A program made the position numbers and the translations under genes. A model generated the notes under the pieces. That model was not told the DNA's origin. It searched no databases and worked only from the letters and a program-made list of their open reading frames with translations. Below, in pieces: positions 46,179 to 54,280 of a DNA stretch of 64,000 nucleotides (the stretch's first letter is position 1; every line of letters begins with the position of its first letter). Source of the stretch: Alkalihalophilus marmarensis DSM 21297 (GTDB lineage: Bacteria; Bacillota; Bacilli; Bacillales; Bacillaceae_D); assembly GCF_000474275.2 (NCBI RefSeq), contig NZ_ATAE01000037.1, positions 53,187 to 117,186 on the forward strand, in the 5' to 3' direction.

Positions 46179-47660
46179 TCATTCAGTCAGTTGATGGACC
46201 TCCAAGGCTGCTCTTATGCCTGACTCAACTGCACCCTCAATCCAGGCATGCATGAAAGAAGTATGCTCTCCTGCAAAATGAATCCGCTGTTCCGGCATTG
46301 TTATGATCTCTGGATATGTTGTGGCTTGATAAGGTCCATATAAGGAGAAGCACCCGCCTGAAAAACGATTTTGTCCCCAATTATATGAGGTTCCTGCTAG
46401 AAAGGTTTGTTCTGCTTTTTGGCCATGGATTCTTGAAATAAAAGTCAACGCATATTCCACTCGCTCCTCATCAGACATCGACTCCCATAACCTGGCATTC
46501 TCACCCCAGCTGTAGCTTCCTAATAAGACCCCGGGACCTGGCTTACCGATCCCTAGGCTTGGATAATACATAAACTGAGTCGGCAAATCCGTAATCAGCT
46601 TCCCCCCTAGCATCCCATCTTCCTCCCAAAATTTCTTATCAAATTCTAACCCTACCTTCACAGAGGAAACATACGGCAGCGTCCGTATCGCTTTCCACTT
46701 TTCAAATTTTATAGAATGGTAGGGCTCTACTTCAATAAATTGAAATACAGAAAAGGGAATCGTTGTAATGACATAATCTGCTTGAAAACTACTAATAGAT
46801 TGAGGTCCTTCTGTAATTACTTCTACTCCTTTATCATGTTGGATTATTTTTTTCACTACATAATTTAAATAAATATCCTCTTCTAAATAAGGATAAAAGG
46901 AATAAGGAAGCCGGTCATTTCCCCCTTCGATCTCATAAAACGACACATCTTCCATAAAGATCGTATTAACAATGTTTAAGAGGGTATCTAAAAAGGATAA
47001 GGAAGGAAATCCTTCGATCCCCAAAAGGGTCTGTATCTTATGGATAGCATGAGTTGATAACGTTCTTCCGATTGGATTATTCCGCAAAAAAGTAGTCATT
47101 GAATACTGATCAAAATTTCGTCTTAGCAGCTCTCTTTGCTGCTCGTTTGCATTTCTGTAAAGGTCAACAAAGCTAGATACAGCTTCTTGTAATAATTGTT
47201 CGGCTGTCTTACCTTTTTCATCTTCTAAAAGCGGGAACTTCAAAATGGCGGGATCTTCTTCGTATTGATATCTTCTAACCAATTTTCCATTAACATATAA
47301 AAGATCATTCGGTGTGCTTGTGATAAAAGGGGTTATAGATAGGCTCCATTTGTTGATCCAGGAAAGTGTTAAGACATGATGACTCGGGATACGCATTGCA
47401 CCCGCTTCAAAATAGTTTCCTTCAGAGAACGGTTCTCGGATCGTATGAACTCTTCCACCAATTCGGTCATTTCCCTCAATAATCGTCACTTTGTGGCCTG
47501 CCTGCTTTAAGAGATAGCCAGTTACAAGTCCAGCCATTCCAGCTCCCAAAATTAATATATCTTTTTGAGGTGCTCCGATATCGGGCAGCCCCTCTTCAAT
47601 TATTTTAAGATATTCCTCCGATTTTTCGGTATAAGAAGGTAACGGATCTATTCTTCGCAT
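46179..47660 (-). CDS. FAD-dependent flavin monoamine/L-amino-acid oxidase
   Basis: A 493-residue flavoprotein oxidase. The dinucleotide loop ILGAGMAGLVTGYLL is at residues about 37-51 and is followed by EGNDRIGGRVHT, the amine oxidase hallmark; the C-terminal HFAGEHTSFMHAWIEGAVES binds FAD. No signal peptide. AGGAGG precedes the ATG. It lies downstream of a small membrane-protein gene with a terminator between. B. subtilis YobN is similar in type. Substrate (amine or L-amino acid) is undetermined. Confidence 0.82.
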   Translation of the reverse strand: MRRIDPLPSYTEKSEEYLKIIEEGLPDIGAPQKDILILGAGMAGLVTGYLLKQAGHKVTIIEGNDRIGGRVHTIREPFSEGNYFEAGAMRIPSHHVLTLSWINKWSLSITPFITSTPNDLLYVNGKLVRRYQYEEDPAILKFPLLEDEKGKTAEQLLQEAVSSFVDLYRNANEQQRELLRRNFDQYSMTTFLRNNPIGRTLSTHAIHKIQTLLGIEGFPSLSFLDTLLNIVNTIFMEDVSFYEIEGGNDRLPYSFYPYLEEDIYLNYVVKKIIQHDKGVEVITEGPQSISSFQADYVITTIPFSVFQFIEVEPYHSIKFEKWKAIRTLPYVSSVKVGLEFDKKFWEEDGMLGGKLITDLPTQFMYYPSLGIGKPGPGVLLGSYSWGENARLWESMSDEERVEYALTFISRIHGQKAEQTFLAGTSYNWGQNRFSGGCFSLYGPYQATTYPEIITMPEQRIHFAGEHTSFMHAWIEGAVESGIRAALEVHQLTE

Positions 47661-47717
47661 TTTCCCAATCCTCCTTGATCATCTCAAGCAACCCAGCCTT
47701 CTAGCTCCACCATAAAA

Positions 47718-47743
47718 ACCGGACAACTTTTACGCTGCCCGGT
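47718..47743 (-). terminator. Terminator overlapping a small gene's stop
   Basis: ACCGGGCA pairs with TGTCCGGT (one G-T pair), T5 on the reverse strand. The stem begins inside the 46-residue coding sequence. Confidence 0.75.
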
Positions 47744-47870
47744 CATCATCTTCTTTATCTGTTTTTGAAGTAAAATAATACAATTTCGGAATATGGAAAA
47801 ATGGAACATACTCAAGCAGTAATGAAGCTCCAACAAACGCAACCATTTGAAGATCAATTCCTTTTAGCAT
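47730..47870 (-). CDS. Small membrane protein, unknown
   Basis: A 46-residue frame on the reverse strand (start MLKGIDLQMVAFVGASLLLE). One hydrophobic segment covers residues about 9-25, followed by an acidic tail KTDKEDDDRAA. GAGGAG precedes ATG 47870 by nine bases; the preceding GTG is a possible alternative. A terminator overlaps its end. No family recognised. Confidence 0.6.
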   Translation of the reverse strand: MLKGIDLQMVAFVGASLLLEYVPFFHIPKLYYFTSKTDKEDDDRAA

Positions 47871-47932
47871 CACGGCACGCTCCTCTTTTGGGCAGTTTAT
47901 GATGCCACGTGATTGTCTTATGACTAGTGACC

Positions 47933-48562
47933 TTACTGCTTATAAAAGTATTCCCCCGCCTGAATAGCACCCCTAACCTCAGGAGGCTTCTCTAAGCTGT
48001 TTGTTGAACTATAGGCGACCGGTTCCAAAGAAACGTCTAACACTTCCCACGCCTCCGCGTATCTTCCTTTTTTAAAGGCTTTAATAACTGCATCTAAGTC
48101 CAAGCGATCGACAATGTGAACGTCCGTTGCTGCGGCAAGTTTCAAGCAGGAATCTGAGAGTTTATCTGCTGTTGTAATAATTAAAGCACGCTCTGCCCCG
48201 TAAAAGGCTTTTGCTGCATATACTTCCTGCACCGCGGATAACCCTAATTTCTCGCGATATCGCTTTGCTTGAACGACACACTTCGTCCCGTCTTGCTGCT
48301 CATATAATAGATCAGCCCCGTAATCTCGGCTTTTCTTGGTCTGATAAACCTGCTCATACTCAAGAGCTGAGATCAGCACATAGAGATAATCCTCAAATTC
48401 ATGTCCATCCATTTTATCGATATCACGCATTGTAATTTTAGCTAAATCAAATTTTCTTCTTCGCCCAACTATCCATTTAATCCAGCCTATTAATAAAAGG
48501 ACTACAAGAGCCCCTGCTATCCAGATCACTAACGAAGAACTAATTGAAAACGAATCAATCAA
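47933..48562 (-). CDS. Membrane-anchored Mrr-like restriction endonuclease domain protein
   Basis: A 209-residue protein with one N-terminal membrane segment (residues 11-33) and then a Mrr-type PD-(D/E)XK nuclease domain: GHEFEDYLYVL with E57, SRDYGADLLYE with D84, and CVVQAKRY with Q98 and K100, the three active-site parts. The nuclease domain would face the cytosol. The start is TTG 48562, nine bases after AAAGGTG. No methyltransferase is next to it. A second such protein, with a broken active site, is at 53470. Confidence 0.75.
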   Translation of the reverse strand: MIDSFSISSSLVIWIAGALVVLLLIGWIKWIVGRRRKFDLAKITMRDIDKMDGHEFEDYLYVLISALEYEQVYQTKKSRDYGADLLYEQQDGTKCVVQAKRYREKLGLSAVQEVYAAKAFYGAERALIITTADKLSDSCLKLAAATDVHIVDRLDLDAVIKAFKKGRYAEAWEVLDVSLEPVAYSSTNSLEKPPEVRGAIQAGEYFYKQ

Positions 48563-48767
48563 CCGTCTTCACACCTTTCTATTCACATGCCCTCATCATA
48601 CGGGATTCTCCCCCTGCATGCAAACATATGTTTTTCATCGCACTACATCAAAAGTCGTAGAGACGGCTCAACCAGATTATGCAAAAAAGATCCGTATCTT
48701 CACCGAGGACCGCGGACCGCGTAATTCGTAAACTGAAAGTAACTAAAACAAAGGAGCTGGTAGGATC

Positions 48768-49499
48768 ATGCAGCAACAAAAAGTAATTATGATCACTGGA
48801 GCATCAAAAGGATTAGGAAAAGCATTAGCTCTTCACCTTGCTGGTAAAGACCATAAATTAGCGATTTGCGCACGAAATGAGGAAGAGCTGAAGCAAGTAG
48901 AAAATGAGATTCACAGACGTGGTGCAAAAGTCGTTGCGGCCGTCGCTGATGTAAGTAATAAAAAAGATGTAGAGCGCTTTGTTTCTATAACTGAAAATAC
49001 CTTCGGCAAGATTGACGTTCTAATCAATAATGCCTCTGTATTCGGCCCTGGCCCAACATACTTAGCAGATTACCCTGATGAGGCATTTGAAGACGTCATC
49101 CTCTCAAATATTACGAACCCTTTTTATATGACAAAGAGAGTATTACCCGGCATGCTTGCTAGACAAAGAGGAACCATCATCTCAATCACTTCTGAAGTTG
49201 GTATTACTGGCTATGCAGAATGGGGAGCCTACAGTGTCTCAAAATATGCCCTAGAAGGATTAGCTGCTGTCTGGGCGGATGAGTTGAAAGATACAGGAGT
49301 CCAAATGGTGCTGGTCGATCCAGGAGAAATGGATACGATTATGCATAAAATTGCGGTACCAGATTGTAATTACTCTCTCTCATCCCCCGCACAAATTGCA
49401 CGAGCACTACAATCAGTCGTATTAGATGAAACGATGAGCTTGAATGGGAAAAGATTCGAAGCACAAGACCTTATCGAGGAGGGACCTCATGATGATTAA
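48768..49499 (+). CDS. Short-chain dehydrogenase/reductase in the QueA-like operon
   Basis: A 243-residue classical SDR: TGASKGLG at residues 10-17, NNAS at 89-92, catalytic Ser in ISITSEVG, YSVSK as the Tyr-Lys motif. The Arg in AICARNEEE after the second beta strand favours NADP. AAAGGAG lies before the ATG. Its last codons overlap the start of the QueA-like gene, so the two are translated together; its substrate may be that of the unusual QueA-like or VOC protein. Function unknown. Confidence 0.78.
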   Translation: MQQQKVIMITGASKGLGKALALHLAGKDHKLAICARNEEELKQVENEIHRRGAKVVAAVADVSNKKDVERFVSITENTFGKIDVLINNASVFGPGPTYLADYPDEAFEDVILSNITNPFYMTKRVLPGMLARQRGTIISITSEVGITGYAEWGAYSVSKYALEGLAAVWADELKDTGVQMVLVDPGEMDTIMHKIAVPDCNYSLSSPAQIARALQSVVLDETMSLNGKRFEAQDLIEEGPHDD

Positions 49500-50520
49500 T
49501 AGTACGATCCATTCATTTAAACTACCACCTTACCTGCATGCCACTACGCCTGCAGAAGTTACAAGAAATCAACGCAGCGATGTAAGGTTATTGACTTTAC
49601 ACGGAGACAGCGGGGCGTGGGATCATCACACATTTGAAGATATTATAGACCTTCTTCAGCCTAATGATCTTCTTATCTTAAACACTAGCCGTACCATTCC
49701 AAGCTCACTTCGGACAGTAGATGGGGGAGAGATCAGACTTTCAAGAAAGATAGATGAACAGGTATGGGAGGTTTTAATCTTAGAGAAACGTTTAAACGAA
49801 TCCACTACTCTCTATTTTGATGATGGAATCTCGGCATCTATCGTCGGTCCAGGTATGGCTCCTGAGTTGACTCTTATTGAATTTTCTATTGGAGGGGAAG
49901 GATTAATGCACTTTTTTTACAATCATGGTCAGCCAATCACCTACGAATATATCGATACTCCGTGGCAGCTATCACATTATCAAACAGTCTATAGCCATCA
50001 GCCTGGCTCTGTGGAGATGAATTCAGCGGGGCGTGCATTTTCTCATAAAATGCTTAAACAATTAAAGGATAAAGGAGTTCAGATCTCCTATGTGTGCCTT
50101 CACACCGGCCTAAGCTATTACGAGAACAACCGCTGGCCTGATCCTTTAAGACACTTTGAGTGGTTTTCAGTGGGAGCTGATACCGTTGAACATATATACA
50201 AAACAAAAAAGGGAGGACATCGTGTGGTGGCAGTTGGAACCACTGTGGTGCGGGCGCTAGAAAGTGCACATGACCCCAAAGCTGGATTGCAGCCACAAGA
50301 AGGGCTCACCAATGTATATATTGACAAAGATACGACCTTAAAAGTTGTAGACGGCCTGATTACAGGATTTCATGAGCCTGAAGCGAGCCACCTTGATATG
50401 TTATGCGCCTTTGTTCAAGAAAAAAAGTTGATTGAGGCCTACCAAGCAGCCATAAACGAACAGTATCTATGGCATGAGTTTGGTGATTTGAATCTCATTT
50501 GGAAGCAGACCTATGCATGA
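49492..50520 (+). CDS. Divergent QueA-family protein (SAM:tRNA ribosyltransferase-isomerase-like)
   Basis: A 342-residue protein of the QueA fold: LLQPNDLLILNTSRTIPSSL, HYQTVYSHQPGSVEMNSAGR, HTGLSYYENNRW, HRVVAVGTTVVRALES and VVDGLITGFHEPEAS align with QueA motifs. True QueA has GLHFT, HVGLGTF and ITNFHLPKS; here these read GRAFS, HTGLSYY and ITGFHEPEAS, so the active site seems altered. QueA adds the ribosyl part of SAM to preQ1 tRNA. Start ATG 49492 (eight bases after GGAGGG); ATG 49489 is possible. It overlaps the SDR before and the VOC gene after. It may not be the tRNA enzyme. Confidence 0.75.
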   Translation: MINSTIHSFKLPPYLHATTPAEVTRNQRSDVRLLTLHGDSGAWDHHTFEDIIDLLQPNDLLILNTSRTIPSSLRTVDGGEIRLSRKIDEQVWEVLILEKRLNESTTLYFDDGISASIVGPGMAPELTLIEFSIGGEGLMHFFYNHGQPITYEYIDTPWQLSHYQTVYSHQPGSVEMNSAGRAFSHKMLKQLKDKGVQISYVCLHTGLSYYENNRWPDPLRHFEWFSVGADTVEHIYKTKKGGHRVVAVGTTVVRALESAHDPKAGLQPQEGLTNVYIDKDTTLKVVDGLITGFHEPEASHLDMLCAFVQEKKLIEAYQAAINEQYLWHEFGDLNLIWKQTYA

Positions 50521-50870
50521 AGCTGCATCATCTTGGAATTGATGTCGTTGATCTTGATAAAAGTACAGAATACGTCCAATCTACTTATCAAGCTCGGTTT
50601 CTTTTTGAGACCACTTTTGGTGAGGAGACAATCCGATTTTTCCAGCTGAATGAGTTTGTATTAGAGCTTATTTATCACCCTGCCAAAGAACAATTAAGCT
50701 GTCATATTGCATGGCAGGTAGATTCGATTGACCACATTTTTAATCACATAAGCAGCAAGGACGAAAAAAAGATCGAAGGACCCTATCAATTTGAAAATGG
50801 CTGGACATCTATTTTCCTTGAGCTAAATGAGGAGCTGTATGTAGAATGGGTAGAAGAGCCGCTTATCTAA
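50517..50870 (+). CDS. VOC/glyoxalase-like protein
   Basis: A 117-residue protein of the vicinal-oxygen-chelate fold: start MKLHHLGIDVVDLDKSTEYV, internal FFQLNEFVLELIYH and HIAWQVDSID, end LNEELYVEWVEE. His at the start, Glu in LEL and His/Glu later are likely metal ligands. Its ATG overlaps the stop of the QueA-like gene (ATGA), a sign of coupling. Family members bind metals and small molecules: glyoxalases, epimerases, resistance proteins. Partner role unknown. Confidence 0.78.
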   Translation: MKLHHLGIDVVDLDKSTEYVQSTYQARFLFETTFGEETIRFFQLNEFVLELIYHPAKEQLSCHIAWQVDSIDHIFNHISSKDEKKIEGPYQFENGWTSIFLELNEELYVEWVEEPLI

Positions 50871-50963
50871 AGGTAAGCATATGATTTTTTGGTACAGATA
50901 ATCACTTCAAGGTCGGGATAAGATTCCTAAATCCTTCTTCCCCCAAGTGATAATCAGTGACTT

Positions 50964-50988
50964 AGGCAATCGTTAACATCGATTGCCT
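50964..50988 (+). terminator. Terminator of the SDR/QueA-like/VOC operon
   Basis: AGGCAATCG / CGATTGCCT perfect stem with T-rich tail about 95 bases past the VOC stop; may also serve the convergent acetyltransferase gene. Confidence 0.75.
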
Positions 50989-51017
50989 TCTTACTGTTTT
51001 AGTATCATCAAAAACCA

Positions 51018-51557
51018 CTACGTTATATGATCTTTCTTCAGCAAAGAATACACATTAACATCATATGCCACACCATTTTGGTACATATAATCTCTCAGGA
51101 CGCCTTCTTTCAGAAATCCCATTTTGGTTAATAACTTATTAGAGGCTTCATTTTCTATAAAAACAACAGCACCTATTCTAGTTAAACCGAGATCACCAAA
51201 TCCGTAATCAATAACTTTAGATACAGCCTCAGAGGTGTATCCCTTTCTCCAATGGTCAGGATGTATCTCATAACCTATCTCTGCTCTCTTATGTTTAGGA
51301 GACCAAGCATTAAATCCAATAGTACCTATTGTTCCTTGTGTTCCTTTTAATTCAATCCCCCAACGTATACCTCTTTTTTCTTTGTAACTATTTGCAAAAA
51401 ATTCAACAAGAGTTTCTGCTTGTTCTATATTTTTCAAAGTATCTTGTCCATAATACCGTGTTACATGTTTATTTGAAAAACAAGCAAATATCCCCTCTGC
51501 ATCATTCTTTGATATTTCTCTTAGTACCAACCTTTCTGTCTCTAATATTGGAAACAT
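51018..51557 (-). CDS. GNAT acetyltransferase, RimJ/RimL type
   Basis: A 179-residue N-acetyltransferase starting LETERLVLREISKNDAEGIF, the RimJ/RimL pattern, with HPDHWRKGYTSEAVSKVIDYGF as the acetyl-CoA-binding region (R/QxxGxG/A variant RKGYTS) and ENEASNKLLTKMGF. AGGAGG precedes the ATG. It lies 12 bases behind the response regulator gene and could be in its transcript. Substrate may be a ribosomal protein N-terminus or a small molecule. Confidence 0.8.
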   Translation of the reverse strand: MFPILETERLVLREISKNDAEGIFACFSNKHVTRYYGQDTLKNIEQAETLVEFFANSYKEKRGIRWGIELKGTQGTIGTIGFNAWSPKHKRAEIGYEIHPDHWRKGYTSEAVSKVIDYGFGDLGLTRIGAVVFIENEASNKLLTKMGFLKEGVLRDYMYQNGVAYDVNVYSLLKKDHIT

Positions 51558-51569
51558 TGGCTTTCCTCC

Positions 51570-52220
51570 TTAACCATCTTTAGTAGTAAGCCCCATCCTC
51601 ATTGCAAATAAAGCAGCCTGTGTACGATCTGACAGCTCTAATTTTGAGAGGATATTTGAAATATGTGTTTTAACTGTTTTCTCTGTGATATGTAGAACAT
51701 CCGCCAATTCCTTATTACTTCGTCCTTTTGCTAATTCTATGAGCACTTCTTTTTCACGCTTGGTCAGTCTTTTTACTTTAGCTTCCTCCTCGTCTTCCTT
51801 ATGTGAAATTCTAGTCAGCACATACTTCATCACTTTACTGTGCACTTTACTCTCACCTGCATGAAGAGCACGGATCGTTTCTGCTAATTCTTCTGGGTCA
51901 ATGTCCTTTAACTGATAGCCGCTTGCACCAGCTTTCAGCGCGGGAATCACATAATCTTGATCCGAGAAGCTCGTTAAAACTAAAATCTTTAATTCGGGGT
52001 TTGCCTTTATTAACTGTTTTGTAGCTTCTATTCCGCCCATCACAGGCATGACAATATCCATAAGAACCACATCCGGTTTTACGGTTTGAACAAGCTTTAC
52101 AGCCTCCTCACCGTTTGCTGCTTCTCCTACTATTTCCAGGTCACTTTGTGTAGCTAGAAAAAAACGCAAGCCTCGTCTGACCATTTGATGATCGTCTACG
52201 ATAATCACTTTAATCATCAT
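51570..52220 (-). CDS. NarL-family response regulator, YhcZ/AirR-like
   Basis: A 216-residue two-component regulator. Receiver domain: DDH near residue 9, phospho-acceptor D55 in VVLMDIVMP, Thr in VLTSFSD, K in YQLKD. The LuxR-type HTH is at the C-terminus (LTKREKEVLIELAKGRSNKE, then ITEKTVKTHISNIL). Its ATG overlaps the kinase stop (ATGA). The pair resembles B. subtilis YhcYZ and S. aureus AirSR, an oxygen/redox system. Confidence 0.85.
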   Translation of the reverse strand: MMIKVIIVDDHQMVRRGLRFFLATQSDLEIVGEAANGEEAVKLVQTVKPDVVLMDIVMPVMGGIEATKQLIKANPELKILVLTSFSDQDYVIPALKAGASGYQLKDIDPEELAETIRALHAGESKVHSKVMKYVLTRISHKEDEEEAKVKRLTKREKEVLIELAKGRSNKELADVLHITEKTVKTHISNILSKLELSDRTQAALFAMRMGLTTKDG

Positions 52221-53353
52221 TCTCTCTCCTTTTTTGTTCGAAAGATGTTTTGTTCGATAGGGGCTAGAGGAATAGAAATGGAAATCACAGTTCCCTGATC
52301 AGGAGCACTCTTCATGTTAAAGGTTGCACCTATCTCGTGTGCTCTTGTTCGCATGTTGAGAAAGCCGTCCCCACTAAAGATTGAATGATCTTGTGGTGAA
52401 AAACCGCATCCAAAATCTTTAATACTAATCTTCCAATTAAATCCATCCCGATCAAAATGCAGGTCGACGCTTTTTTCTCCTGAATGCTTGCTGCAATTAT
52501 TTATTGATTCTTGAATGATTCTCCACACATTGCGCTCCACCTTAGATGGTAATTGAACGTTCCCATCTCCTTTTACATTTACTTTTATTCCAATCAGTGC
52601 TGCATAACGATGGATGGCAGCAACCATCCCATCTTCTAGTTCTTCCGTACTCGTCTGCCAAATGATCTGCTTTAACTTGAGAAGAGCCTCACTGGATACC
52701 TCTCCAATTAAATCTATGGCTTCATTTACATTCGTATCCTTACCCTTGTCTTTTATCCCTTTAGCAGTAAGTGAGACAGAAAAAAGTAATTGATTAACAG
52801 AATCGTGTAAGTCGCGAGCTAATCTATTTCTTTCATCCATTCTCGCAAGTTCTTGTTTTTTTTCTTCCTGTTTCAGTCTATAAATAGCAGCACCAATTTG
52901 AAGAGCTACTGTTTCTAATACCTCTAATTCCTCGTTAGAAAAGTGGTTTTTATCAACAGAAGCAATATTAATTAAGCCATATGTCCTATCCCCCGCAAAA
53001 ATGGGGACCGTTGCATGATGAGTTAAGCCATTGGTTGGTCTGCCTAGTTCCCTAGCTCTTTCAATCCTTCTGCATTCCATAATATTCGCTGCTTTTTTCA
53101 ACTGTCCGTTCATACATTTATCTTTACACCAGCAGCCACCCTCACACATGAGTTTTGAGCGATGTTCGAGCCCGCTTGGAAGCCCATGATGAGCAACCAA
53201 TTGATGACGATGGTCTTCAATTAAAAAGATCCATCCTGTATCATGATTAGTTACTTCTAACAGCTTCTCTAAAACAGGTTGAAGCATAGTAGAAAGGTCT
53301 TCCCCCATATTTAAGGTTTGAGCAATGACTTTTAACGTGTGAACGACATTCAC
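52217..53353 (-). CDS. GAF-domain histidine kinase with Cys cluster, YhcY/AirS-like
   Basis: A 378-residue cytosolic sensor kinase without membrane segments. Residues about 15-160 form a GAF domain containing C70, C74, C76 and C80 (CEGGCWCKDKC) plus C94. HisKA_3 follows with the phospho-acceptor H183 in RDLHDSVNQ, then a HATPase domain (N box ESINNCSKHS, G box DFGCGF). S. aureus AirS, a relative, senses oxygen by an iron-sulfur cluster in its GAF domain; the Cys pattern suggests the same here. Co-transcribed with the regulator. Confidence 0.85.
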   Translation of the reverse strand: MNVVHTLKVIAQTLNMGEDLSTMLQPVLEKLLEVTNHDTGWIFLIEDHRHQLVAHHGLPSGLEHRSKLMCEGGCWCKDKCMNGQLKKAANIMECRRIERARELGRPTNGLTHHATVPIFAGDRTYGLINIASVDKNHFSNEELEVLETVALQIGAAIYRLKQEEKKQELARMDERNRLARDLHDSVNQLLFSVSLTAKGIKDKGKDTNVNEAIDLIGEVSSEALLKLKQIIWQTSTEELEDGMVAAIHRYAALIGIKVNVKGDGNVQLPSKVERNVWRIIQESINNCSKHSGEKSVDLHFDRDGFNWKISIKDFGCGFSPQDHSIFSGDGFLNMRTRAHEIGATFNMKSAPDQGTVISISIPLAPIEQNIFRTKKERE

Positions 53354-53469
53354 CTGACCAACTCCCTTCTCTTTATTATAACGTGGACATCACTTTTCAG
53401 GAATTATTTACATATTATTGATTTTTAGTGGAATAGTAAGAATGATTTGTATAGAAAGGATGTTGCCTC

Positions 53470-54084
53470 GTGCAAGAAAAGAAAACAACCATGATGGGTA
53501 AAAAGAAACGATACCCTTTTTTGCCTACTCTCTTATTTGTCATTACATTTTATATGGTTCAGCTTTTTCAATATAACGTAACCGTATTTTTTATCGTTTT
53601 AGGATTATTAGGATCCATTCCGCTATCTTGGTACGGATGGAAGCAGCTTAAGATCGCAGAACAGCGATTATCCTCTGCCCGTGAAATTGATGGGATGACT
53701 CATCATCAATTCACTTTATTCCTAAAGCCTCTCTTTCAAAAGCAAGGGTACTCAGTCACAAAAGTAAAGCACTCAAATGAACATGGCGTTCATCTCATTG
53801 TACGAAAGCGCGGCATAAAGGCGATTGTACATGCTAAGCTAAGTCAAAATGAAGTTCAGGCTAAAACGCTGCGAGATATAAATTACGTTAAGGAACAATA
53901 TAAAGCAAACCAAGTGATAGTTGTGACGAATCACCTCTTTACAAAAGAAGCTGGACAATACGCTACCGCAAATAAAATCATCTTAATGGATCATAATACG
54001 TTAGATGCCATGATCCAGGTCTTTATGAAAAAACGAAAAAACCATCGCTTCATTGACAGGGTTCGATCTGCTTGGCTTGATTAA
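53470..54084 (+). CDS. Membrane-anchored Mrr-like protein with degenerate active site
   Basis: A 204-residue protein with two N-terminal hydrophobic segments (residues 17-33 and 37-56) and a Mrr-like domain (MTHHQFTLFLKPLFQKQGY). Where the active nuclease has GAD, QAK and an N-terminal Glu, this protein has GVH (H108), HAK (H121, K123) and Gln80, so catalysis is unlikely. The start is GTG 53470 behind AAAGG. It is a distant relative of the gene at 47933. Perhaps a DNA- or membrane-binding remnant. Followed by a strong terminator. Confidence 0.65.
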   Translation: MQEKKTTMMGKKKRYPFLPTLLFVITFYMVQLFQYNVTVFFIVLGLLGSIPLSWYGWKQLKIAEQRLSSAREIDGMTHHQFTLFLKPLFQKQGYSVTKVKHSNEHGVHLIVRKRGIKAIVHAKLSQNEVQAKTLRDINYVKEQYKANQVIVVTNHLFTKEAGQYATANKIILMDHNTLDAMIQVFMKKRKNHRFIDRVRSAWLD

Positions 54085-54091
54085 CCCCCCT

Positions 54092-54122
54092 CCTGTAGAG
54101 TACGTGCTCTACAGGTTTTTTT
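54092..54122 (+). terminator. Terminator after the second Mrr-like gene
   Basis: CCTGTAGAG / CTCTACAGG perfect stem with T7. Confidence 0.92.
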
Positions 54123-54280
54123 GCGTGTAAAAACAGAAGAAAGATGTCTATTTGTACACTAATATAAAAAATAAAAAGTAACAAAATTTTCATAATTTAT
54201 TGATTTTTATATCTAGAGATTATACCCTGTTATATATGAAAGGGTTTTCATAGCTTTAGAAAGAGAAGGAGGAGAGAAAG

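Noticed and set aside
48696..48722. Tandem GGACCGC repeat upstream of the SDR/QueA-like operon
   Set aside because: Only two 7-base units; too short to call an operator without comparison.
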